Shown here: positions 14,884 to 21,031 of the stretch, in pieces
Layout of the letters: each line of letters starts with the position of its first letter
How positions within the stretch are numbered: position 1 is the first letter of the stretch
The notes under the pieces: model-generated
Seen by the model: the letters and a program-made list of their open reading frames with translations, nothing else
What the model was told of the DNA's origin: nothing
Database searches by the model: none
Translations under genes and position numbers: made by a program
NCBI GenBank assembly: GCA_046160865.1
Contig: JBJXHG010000064.1
Coordinates: forward strand, 1-22,861
Source: JBJXHG01 sp046160865
GTDB taxonomy: Bacteria; Planctomycetota; UBA1135; GCA-002686595
Direction of reading: 5' to 3'
DNA: 22,861 bases

Positions 14884-15375
14884 ATGCTCACGCCCGAATC
14901 CGCCGGCGCCATGCTGAACGCATGTGCCGTGCTCTTGCTCGCGGCGCTCGTCGTGACGGGCCGCTTGGTGCTGCGGGCGCGCCGGACCGTCGGCCGCGTG
15001 ATCGCGCAGGCGCGGCCGCGCCAGGGGCTGCGTCGCGCGGGCCTCGTCGGCGTGCAAGGTGCGGCGCTCGCGTTCGTCGTGTGGGCCGGCAGCTTGCCGC
15101 TCGGGCCGGTGGCGACGTGCGTCGGCGTCGCGATCGTGCTCGCGTACGTGACGCCCGGATTGAAGGACGCCGTCTGTGGCGAGGACGGCGTGCAGCGCGG
15201 CTACTACGCGCGGACGTTCGACGAGCTCGAGGAATGGCGCCTGGCCGGCGAGCACTTGCGTTTCCGCTTGTTCGGCGAGTGGACGTCCGTCCCGCTCCCG
15301 TCCGCCGATCAGCCGCGCATCCGCGCGAAGCTGCTCGCGTCCTGCCCGGAGCGCGAAAGCCGCTTCAAGGACTGA
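14884..15375 (+). CDS. Small membrane protein of unknown function (two to three hydrophobic helices)
   Basis: The protein has 163 residues. Hydrophobic helices lie at about 9-31 (AMLNACAVLLLAALVVTGRL) and about 54-92 (probably two passes, AALAFVVWAGSLPL and VATCVGVAIVLAYV), separated by a basic loop (RARRTVGRVIAQARPRQGLRR). A soluble C-terminal domain (about 95-163) reads VCGEDGVQRGYYARTFDELEEWRLAGEHLRF..FGEWTSVPL. This looks like a small PH-like/DUF5673-type fold in which an arginine-rich turn precedes an E-W pattern, but the similarity is weak. No enzymatic motif is seen. ATG 14884 is chosen because a 17-bp-spaced promoter ends six bases before it; the open frame back to 14824 runs into the repeat element. 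Confidence 0.7.
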   Translation: MLTPESAGAMLNACAVLLLAALVVTGRLVLRARRTVGRVIAQARPRQGLRRAGLVGVQGAALAFVVWAGSLPLGPVATCVGVAIVLAYVTPGLKDAVCGEDGVQRGYYARTFDELEEWRLAGEHLRFRLFGEWTSVPLPSADQPRIRAKLLASCPERESRFKD

Positions 15376-15486
15376 CGCGCCGCTCGCGAACGGATCGACG
15401 CGCGTTTATCGCGCCTTTGTCGAGATCCCAACCTGCGCCTGATCCGCGCGGTCGATGGTCTGCGTGAGTCTTTGGAAGACGACTCC

Positions 15487-15493
15487 GAAAGGA
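15487..15493 (+). promoter_or_regulatory. Shine-Dalgarno that favours ATG 15500
   Basis: GAAAGGA is six bases before ATG 15500 but adjacent to the in-frame ATG 15494, so 15500 is the likelier start. The frame back to GTG/ATG 15455 has no comparable signal. Confidence 0.55.
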
Positions 15494-15499
15494 ATGCAG

Positions 15500-15790
15500 A
15501 TGATCGAAAACGAATCGCAGTACACGAGCCTCATCGAGCGCGTGCACGCCCTCGAGCGTGCGCTCGAGCGCACGCTCCGGCCGCGCGTGATCGAAGCCAC
15601 GGAAGTCCGCCTGATCGACGAGCTCGGCAAGACGCGCGCCGCGATCACCGTCGGCGAGGATGGGCCGTACCTCACGTTTCCCGGAGCCGACGGCGAGATT
15701 CGCACCGAGCTCCTCGCGATGGTGAGCTGGGAGCCGCCGGTGCGCCGGACGTTCGATCCCGTGCGCGTGATGGCTTGGTCGGAGAAGTGA
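15500..15790 (+). CDS. Small protein with N-terminal coiled coil and beta-strand repeat segment
   Basis: The protein has 96 residues. Residues about 5-30 (SQYTSLIERVHALERALERT) form a short predicted coiled coil. Residues about 31-70 contain IEATEVRLIDELGKTRAAIT, VGEDGPYLTF and DGEIRTELL. The LID.x.GKTRAxIxVxEDGPxLxFxxxDG pattern resembles beta-strand repeats seen in many small uncharacterised bacterial proteins, here in one or two units. The C-terminal tail (VSWEPPVRRTFDPVRVMAW) is unassigned. There is no signal peptide or membrane segment, so it is probably cytoplasmic and may oligomerise through the coiled coil. It has its own Shine-Dalgarno and ends 58 bp before the convergent kinase gene. 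Confidence 0.7.
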   Translation: MIENESQYTSLIERVHALERALERTLRPRVIEATEVRLIDELGKTRAAITVGEDGPYLTFPGADGEIRTELLAMVSWEPPVRRTFDPVRVMAWSEK

Positions 15791-15848
15791 TCACGGCCGC
15801 ACGGTGAGCGCTCGCTCGCGCGCCGCAACGACGCGGTCGCGCCGTCGG

Positions 15849-16580
15849 TCATGACTCGCGTCTCCGCGCGCGTGCAGGCACCGCCAGCGCCGCGAGCTCG
15901 GCGCGATAGGCCGCTTCGAAGAGCTCGGTCTCGGCGCTCGTCGTGTGCGCTCGCGCGTCGCGCAGCAAGCAGTCGAGGTCGTACGACGCGGCACGCAGGT
16001 TCGGCGCCGGTCCGCCCGCCCACGCATCGACGAACCACACGCGTGAGTGCGGCCGCGCGGCCACGACGAGCACGTTGCGCAGGAACAAGTCGTGGTGGAG
16101 GAAGCCGAGCGAGTGCATGCGCGCGACTTCGCGCGCGAGCTCGTCGAGCGCCTCGGCACGCACGGGATGCGCGCTCGGATGCGCCTCGAAGAAGCGGCCG
16201 AGATCGACGGCGTCGGCCACTTCCTCCGTCGCGAGGAACTGGTGCACCGGCAGTCCGCCGCGCCAGATGACGCCCGCGGCGATCGGCCGCGGCGCTTGGA
16301 ACAGGTGACGGCGCAGCCAGCGCAAGTTCGCGAACTCGCGCACGCGCGGCAGCGGCTGGAAGAGGAGCGCGCGCTTGCACGCGTACCGCACGCTCGCTTT
16401 GCCGAACAGCGCGCTGCCTTTCCAGTACACGCGCTGGCCCGCGAGCAGTGCGAGCTCTCCGGTCGGTGCCGTGCGCTGCGCGAAGTCGACGGCGAGCGCG
16501 ATCGCGGGCTCGAGGAATCGTTCCTCCGCGGCGACGAGCGACAGCCGGCCGAGATCGGTGCCGACGCTACGCTTGGCCAA
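15849..16580 (-). CDS. Kdo/WaaP-type lipopolysaccharide kinase family protein
   Basis: The protein has 243 residues. It is a protein-kinase-like fold of the KdkA/WaaP family: GSALFGKASVRYACKRALLF gives the ATP-binding lysine candidate (K69), REFANLRWLRRHLF the alpha-C glutamate (E82), LGFLHHDLFLRNVLV the catalytic loop (D164, N169) and VWFVDAWAGG the metal-binding aspartate (D185). A C-terminal helix starts RAASYDLDCLLRDAR. KdkA and WaaP phosphorylate Kdo or heptose in the lipopolysaccharide inner core on the cytoplasmic face, which implies an outer membrane with LPS or a similar glycolipid. Its start (16580) overlaps the end of the upstream methyltransferase gene by 14 bp, so the two are translated from one mRNA and may modify the same product. 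Confidence 0.85.
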   Translation of the reverse strand: MAKRSVGTDLGRLSLVAAEERFLEPAIALAVDFAQRTAPTGELALLAGQRVYWKGSALFGKASVRYACKRALLFQPLPRVREFANLRWLRRHLFQAPRPIAAGVIWRGGLPVHQFLATEEVADAVDLGRFFEAHPSAHPVRAEALDELAREVARMHSLGFLHHDLFLRNVLVVAARPHSRVWFVDAWAGGPAPNLRAASYDLDCLLRDARAHTTSAETELFEAAYRAELAALAVPARARRRES

Positions 16581-17319
16581 GCGAGCCGGATGCTCCGGCG
16601 AGGTCGACGTCGAGGATCCGCGAGCGCAGCGTCTTCACGTTGCGCGCTTCCTCGTCGACGGGCGCCTTCTTGAGCGCGACGACGAACGCTTGCTGCGACA
16701 CGAAGCGCAGCGAGTGGTGGTAGCCGGTCACTTCCGCACCGGCCGAGCGGAACACCTCGCGCAACGTTCGCTTGCTGATCGCGTGCCGTCCCTGCGGCCC
16801 TTCTTGGCGCCGCAGGCCGACGCGCCGTCGCCAGGCGTGCAACGACGCCGAATCCCAGAACGAAGCGATGACCATGCGGTAGCTGACGCGCACGAGCTCG
16901 TGCACGACCGCACGCACGTCGTCCTCGTCGTGCAGGTGGTGCAGGAGCCGGCAGCACACGACGACGTCGAACGCATCGTCTTGGAACGGCAAGCGCTCGA
17001 CCGCGGCGAGGCAGAGTGCGGCGTTGCCGCCGCGGCTCGCTTGCGCGAGCATCGGCGCGGACACGTCGACGCCGACGTAGCGCATCCGGCGTCGCTCGAG
17101 CACGCCGCGCAAACGGCCTGCACCGCACGGCGCGTCGAGGATCGGCCGCAAGCTCGGCCGCACTCCGTGGCGATCCAGGATGCGATCGATGAGCATCGGG
17201 TCGCGCAACGCGGAGCGCGAGCTCTTCCAGCGCTCGCCGGCGTAGCGCACACCCGCCTCGAGGTCCTGCCATTTGGCGCTGACCCCGCCGAGACGCGCGC
17301 CATCCGCTCCCGATTTCAT
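16567..17319 (-). CDS. Class I SAM-dependent methyltransferase
   Basis: The protein has 250 residues with a Rossmann-like methyltransferase core: motif I ILDAPCGAGRLRGVLE (59-74), motif II YVGVDVSAPMLAQA (D85), motif III/IV LPFQDDAFDVVVCCRLLHHL (110-129) and the post-motif segment AVVHELVRVSYRMVIASFWD. The short APCGAGR loop and DAFDVV resemble Methyltransf_11 (UbiE-like) enzymes. The acceptor is unknown. Overlap with the downstream LPS-kinase-like gene suggests a role in envelope glycan or lipid modification (inference). The ATG at 17319 has a TATACT box seven bases upstream and no Shine-Dalgarno. The C-terminal tail (about 215-250) is a family extension without motif. Confidence 0.87.
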   Translation of the reverse strand: MKSGADGARLGGVSAKWQDLEAGVRYAGERWKSSRSALRDPMLIDRILDRHGVRPSLRPILDAPCGAGRLRGVLERRRMRYVGVDVSAPMLAQASRGGNAALCLAAVERLPFQDDAFDVVVCCRLLHHLHDEDDVRAVVHELVRVSYRMVIASFWDSASLHAWRRRVGLRRQEGPQGRHAISKRTLREVFRSAGAEVTGYHHSLRFVSQQAFVVALKKAPVDEEARNVKTLRSRILDVDLAGASGSLGQA

Positions 17320-17654
17320 CGGCGACAGTATAGGTCGCTCGGCGTCCGTGTTCGCCAGCCGGAGGGCGCGGGACGACGAGCGCGCGGGGGAGCGAGCGCT
17401 CGTCGCACCTCCGCGAACGGCGAGGATTCAGCGGCGGTCGTTCCGCACGGACTGCCGATGTCGAGCGCTACGCGGACGAAACCTCCGAAGCGCACCTCCA
17501 CCCCACGCTGCACGATCTCGAGCGCGCGGCAGATCGCCAAGTTGCGACGCAGCGGGTCGAGCTCGACTCGAAGTGCTTTCACGACGCGCTGTCCGCCGCG
17601 CTTCGCCGGAACGATGTCGTCCGCGCTTTTCGTGAGGCAATCCGTGCGAGGCAC
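17316..17654 (-). CDS. Possible small ORF upstream of the methyltransferase (112 aa, uncertain)
   Basis: This GTG-started frame gives 112 residues (VKALRVELDPLRRNLAICRA, then RFGGFVRVALDIGSPC) followed by an Arg/Pro-rich tail. Its TGA overlaps the methyltransferase ATG as ATGA, a common coupling arrangement. Against it, I counted 29 of 113 codons ending in A or T, more than the confident neighbours appear to have; the TATACT promoter box of the methyltransferase lies inside its tail; and I recognise no family. It could be a real gene, a decayed gene or chance. Confidence 0.3.
   Translation of the reverse strand: MPRTDCLTKSADDIVPAKRGGQRVVKALRVELDPLRRNLAICRALEIVQRGVEVRFGGFVRVALDIGSPCGTTAAESSPFAEVRRALAPPRARRPAPSGWRTRTPSDLYCRR
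17327..17332 (-). promoter_or_regulatory. -10-like box of the methyltransferase/kinase operon
   Basis: TATACT on the minus strand ends seven bases before the ATG at 17319. This is the closest match to TATAAT in the window; no clear -35 is found at 16-18 bp. It again points to a leaderless transcript. Confidence 0.45.
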
Positions 17655-17670
17655 CGACGGTGCCGCCGCG

Positions 17671-17676
17671 TATCAT
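17671..17676 (+). promoter_or_regulatory. -10-like box of the helicase gene
   Basis: TATCAT ends nine bases before ATG 17686, with no Shine-Dalgarno in between. No convincing -35 is present. It fits the pattern of very short or absent leaders in this window. Confidence 0.4.
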
Positions 17677-17685
17677 GCTCGGCCC

Positions 17686-19935
17686 ATGACGCCGGCCGAG
17701 ACCTCGCACGACACGAGCCCGCTGCTCGCCGACCTCAACCCGCCGCAGCGCGAAGCCGTGACGCACGGCCGCGGCCCGCTGCTCATCCTGGCGGGACCGG
17801 GCTCGGGCAAGACGCGCGTCATCACGCGCCGCATCGCGTGGCTCTCCACGCACGGAGGCGCGCGGCCGTGGGAGGTCCTCGCGATCACCTTCACGAACAA
17901 GGCCGCGCGCGAGATGCGCGAGCGCGTCGAGCAGCTCCTGCCGACCGAGGGCCTGTGGATCGGCACGTTCCACTCGATGTGCGCGCGGATCCTGCGGCGC
18001 GAGATCACGGCCCTGCCGGGCTACACGCGCGACTTCACGATCTACGACACGCACGACAAGAACCAGCTCCTCAAGACGCTGATCAAAGAGGCGAACTACG
18101 ACATCGCGCGCTTCAAGCCGGGCCAGGTCGGCGGGTGGATCAGCCGCAACAAGAACCGCGGGCGCGCCGAGCCGCAGGTCGTGGAGATCGACGACGGCGA
18201 CGACGGCATCGAGCACGAGGTGCTGGCGAACATCGAGAAGTGCTACGTCGAAGCGCTGCGCAAGAACAACGCGCTCGACTTCGACGATCTGCTCGGCTTC
18301 GTGCTCGCGATCTTCGAGCGCGAGCACGGCATCCGCGACGCGTACGCGAGCCGCTTTCGCTTCGTCCTCGTCGACGAGTACCAGGACACGAACCGCGTGC
18401 AGTACATGCTCACGCGGCACTTCGCGAGCTTCCACGGCAACTTGACCGTGTGCGGCGATCCCGACCAGTCGATCTACGGCTGGCGCGGCGCCGACATCCG
18501 CAACATCCTCGACTTCGAGGCCGACTTCGGTGCGCCGCAGGTGGTGAAGCTCGAGCAGAACTACCGCTCGACCGGCACGATCCTCGCGGCGGCGCAAGCG
18601 CTCATCCGCAACAACCGCTCGCGGAAAGAGAAGGAGCTGTGGACCGAGGCCGAGGACGGAGCGCGTCTCTCCGTCGTGCGCTGCGGTGACGAGGACGACG
18701 AGGCGGAGGAGATCGCGCGCGAGATCCGCGCGTTGATCGCGACGGGCAGATCGCCGGGCGAGATCGCGGTGTTCTACCGAGTCAACTTCCAGCAGCGCGC
18801 GCTCGAGACCGGCCTGCGTCTCGCGCGCATCCCGTACCAGATCATCGGCGGCCAGGAGTTCTACGAGCGCCGCGAGGTGCGCGACCTCGTCGCGTACTTG
18901 CGCTTGATCGTGAATCCGTCCGACGACGTGGCGTTCCGTCGCGTCGTCAACACGCCGCAGCGCGGCGTCGGCGAGAAGACGATGTCCGACCTCGCGGCGT
19001 GGGCGCAGGACCGCCGGGTACCGCTCCTGCAGGCCGTGCATTCGAGCGAGGCGATGCAGCGCGTGCGCGGGCGCGCGAAGGGAGGGCTCGCCGCGTTCGC
19101 CGACCTCGTGCAGCGCTTGTCCGCACTCGCCGGCGCGGATGCCGCGCTCGCGATCGATCAAGTGCTCGAATCGATCGACGCGACCGCTTGGTTCGCGGAG
19201 ATGGACGACGAGAGTGGCGTCGACCGGCAGGCGAACGTCGACGAGTTGCGTGCGCACGCCGCGGCGTACGACCGCGCGAGCGCCGACGTCGAGCGCGCGC
19301 GGCGCGAGCTCGGTGCGGTCGAAGATCCGCATGAAGCGCCGCGCGTCGGCGGCTTGCGCGGCTTCCTGCAGGAAATCGCGCTCGTCAACGACACCGACGC
19401 GCTGGAGAGCGGCGGCGAGAAGGTGACGATGATGACGCTGCACTCGGCCAAGGGGCTCGAGTTCCCGTTCGTGTTCCTGGCCGGAATCGAAGAGGAACTC
19501 TTGCCGCACTTCCGCGCGCTGCAGGAAGCCGGTGAGAGTGAAGACGCCGGTGTCGAAGAGGAGCGCCGGCTCCTGTACGTCGGCATCACGCGCGCGCGCG
19601 AGCGCCTGTACATCACGCACGCCGCGACGCGCCAGTACTTCGGTGAGCAGAGCTTCCGCAGCCCGTCGCGGTTCCTCGATGAGATCCCGCCCGAGCTGAT
19701 CGAGGGCACGGAGCCGGAGCGCGACGAGGAGACCGTGCTCGGCAAGTTCGAAGCGTCGTTCGATTTCTCGGTCGGCGACCGCGTCGAGCACGCGCACTTC
19801 GGCACGGGCACGATCGAGCGCCTCGTCGGAACGGGCGTGAACGCGCGTGCGACCGTGCACTTTCCCCAAGCGGGCACGCGCCAGCTGCTCTTGCAGTACG
19901 CGAATCTGAAGCGCGTCGGAAAGGCCGCGCGTTGA
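17686..19935 (+). CDS. pcrA: UvrD/PcrA-type ATP-dependent DNA helicase (SF1)
   Basis: The protein has 749 residues, normal for PcrA/UvrD. All SF1A motifs are visible: Q-motif LNPPQREAV (17-25), Walker A AGPGSGKT (36-43, K42), Ia AITFTNKAAREM, Walker B VDEYQDTN (229-236), III GDPDQSIYGWRGA, IV QNYRSTGTIL, V MTLHSAKGLEFPFVFLAG and VI RRLLYVGITRARERLYI. The C-terminus has the Tudor-like DRVEHAHFGTGTIERLVGTG domain that contacts RNA polymerase in PcrA. It unwinds DNA 3'-5' in excision repair and replication-fork or transcription-conflict processing. ATG 17686 directly precedes the conserved start; the longer frame from 16375 is a shadow of the opposite-strand genes. It overlaps the following TTG-started ATPase gene by four bases. 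Confidence 0.94.
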   Translation: MTPAETSHDTSPLLADLNPPQREAVTHGRGPLLILAGPGSGKTRVITRRIAWLSTHGGARPWEVLAITFTNKAAREMRERVEQLLPTEGLWIGTFHSMCARILRREITALPGYTRDFTIYDTHDKNQLLKTLIKEANYDIARFKPGQVGGWISRNKNRGRAEPQVVEIDDGDDGIEHEVLANIEKCYVEALRKNNALDFDDLLGFVLAIFEREHGIRDAYASRFRFVLVDEYQDTNRVQYMLTRHFASFHGNLTVCGDPDQSIYGWRGADIRNILDFEADFGAPQVVKLEQNYRSTGTILAAAQALIRNNRSRKEKELWTEAEDGARLSVVRCGDEDDEAEEIAREIRALIATGRSPGEIAVFYRVNFQQRALETGLRLARIPYQIIGGQEFYERREVRDLVAYLRLIVNPSDDVAFRRVVNTPQRGVGEKTMSDLAAWAQDRRVPLLQAVHSSEAMQRVRGRAKGGLAAFADLVQRLSALAGADAALAIDQVLESIDATAWFAEMDDESGVDRQANVDELRAHAAAYDRASADVERARRELGAVEDPHEAPRVGGLRGFLQEIALVNDTDALESGGEKVTMMTLHSAKGLEFPFVFLAGIEEELLPHFRALQEAGESEDAGVEEERRLLYVGITRARERLYITHAATRQYFGEQSFRSPSRFLDEIPPELIEGTEPERDEETVLGKFEASFDFSVGDRVEHAHFGTGTIERLVGTGVNARATVHFPQAGTRQLLLQYANLKRVGKAAR
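19918..19924 (+). promoter_or_regulatory. Shine-Dalgarno that favours TTG 19932
   Basis: GGAAAGG ends seven bases before TTG 19932, which overlaps the helicase TGA stop. The alternative GTG at 19938 would be 13 bases away, so the overlapping TTG is preferred. Confidence 0.55.
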
Positions 19936-20867
19936 GCGTGTCCGACGAGAAGGACGCGCTCGCGCTCGAGGCCGAGCTCGAGGTGCTCGTCGCGCGCGCG
20001 CGCGCCACTGGCCGGCTCGACGCGCTCGCGCTCGCGTTCGCGCGGCTGACGGCGGCGGCCGACGCGCGCGCACCGAGCGTCGACATGGCGGCGTCCGGCG
20101 AGTTGCCGATGCGCTTCGGCATGATCGGCGCGAGCGAGCCGATGCGCGCGGTGTTCGAGCTGATCGCCAAAGTCGCTCCGAGCGACGTGTCGGTGCTCAT
20201 CCACGGCGAGACGGGCACCGGCAAGGAGCTCGTCGCGCAGGCGCTGCACAAGTACGGCAAGCGCGCGTCGAAGCCGTTCCTCGCCGAGAACTGCGCCGCG
20301 GTGCCCGCGAACTTGCTCGAGAGCGAGCTCTTCGGACACAAGAAGGGCTCGTTCACCGGCGCCGTCGCGGACCGTTCGGGACACTTCGTCGTCGCCGACG
20401 GCGGCACGGTGTTCCTCGACGAGATCGGCGACATGCCACTCTCGATGCAGTCGAAGCTCTTGCGCGTGCTGCAAGAAGGCGAAGTGCGTCCCGTCGGCTC
20501 GAACAAGACCGTGCACGTCGACGTGCGCGTCGTCGCGGCGACCAACAAGAGCTTGCCCGCGATGTGTCGCGCAGGCACGTTTCGCGAAGATCTCTACTAC
20601 CGTCTCAACGTCGTCACGATCCTGCTGCCACCGTTGCGCGAGCGTGCTGGCGACGTGCGTCACCTCGTGCGCTTCCTGCTCGGAGAGATCGGCAAGGAAA
20701 TGGGCCGCGAGCTCACGATCCGGCCCGATGCGCTCGCCGCGCTCGAAGCGTGGCGCTGGCCCGGCAACGTGCGCGAGCTCGACAACGTGATCCGCCGCGC
20801 CGCGGTGTTCAGCAAGGGCGAGATCGGCGTCGCGGATCTCGCGCCACCGATCGGCACGGGCAGCTGA
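19932..20867 (+). CDS. Sigma-54 activator AAA+ ATPase lacking a DNA-binding domain
   Basis: The protein has 311 residues. A short Ala/Leu-rich helical N-terminus (1-55) precedes a complete sigma-54 interaction domain: MIGASEPMRAVFELI, Walker A GETGTGKE (92-99), the sigma-54 contact loop GSFTGA (139-144, serine variant of GAFTGA), Walker B GGTVFLDEIGD (157-167), sensor AATNKS (N205), arginine fingers FREDLYYRLN (R218, R224) and sensor II WPGNVREL (R281). It stops at residue 311, straight after VADLAPPIGTGS, with no Fis-type helix-turn-helix and no receiver, GAF or FHA domain. It would remodel RNA polymerase-sigma-54 but must be targeted without its own operator site, as in FlgR-like activators. 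The TTGA overlap with the helicase gene suggests coupling. The function of the pair is unknown. Confidence 0.88.
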   Translation: MSVSDEKDALALEAELEVLVARARATGRLDALALAFARLTAAADARAPSVDMAASGELPMRFGMIGASEPMRAVFELIAKVAPSDVSVLIHGETGTGKELVAQALHKYGKRASKPFLAENCAAVPANLLESELFGHKKGSFTGAVADRSGHFVVADGGTVFLDEIGDMPLSMQSKLLRVLQEGEVRPVGSNKTVHVDVRVVAATNKSLPAMCRAGTFREDLYYRLNVVTILLPPLRERAGDVRHLVRFLLGEIGKEMGRELTIRPDALAALEAWRWPGNVRELDNVIRRAAVFSKGEIGVADLAPPIGTGS

Positions 20868-21031
20868 CCGGCGCCGGCCGCGCGCGCCGCGGGTACCGAA
20901 GGTGTGCGCGCGAATAGGCGTCGTCGCTGTGCCTGGTCACGGCGGCCGCGGAACGACGATGAGCCTCGACGCCGTCGGTACCCTCGACCTCGTTGCGGCC
21001 CAAGCTCGGTCGCCTCATCCTGGTCGAACGT
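20868..21031. other. Intergenic region between the ATPase and SGNH genes
   Basis: A CCGGCGCCGG palindrome (20868-20877) immediately follows the stop, and GGCGC (20870) can pair with GCGCC (20884-20888), a weak terminator candidate. A TACCCT box (20979-20984) ends eight bases before an in-frame TTG at 20993 and may drive the next gene. No other gene is seen. Confidence 0.4.

Noticed and set aside
17273..17635. 120-codon plus-strand frame upstream of the helicase
   Set aside because: Arg/Ser-rich, antisense to the possible minus-strand ORF and overlapping the methyltransferase start; no ribosome binding site.
16375..17685. Upstream extension of the helicase frame to 16375
   Set aside because: It crosses two opposite-strand genes and is low complexity; the conserved protein begins at 17686.
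17428..20073. 881-codon minus-strand frame opposite the helicase
   Set aside because: The plus strand encodes all SF1 helicase motifs; the reverse is shadow sequence.
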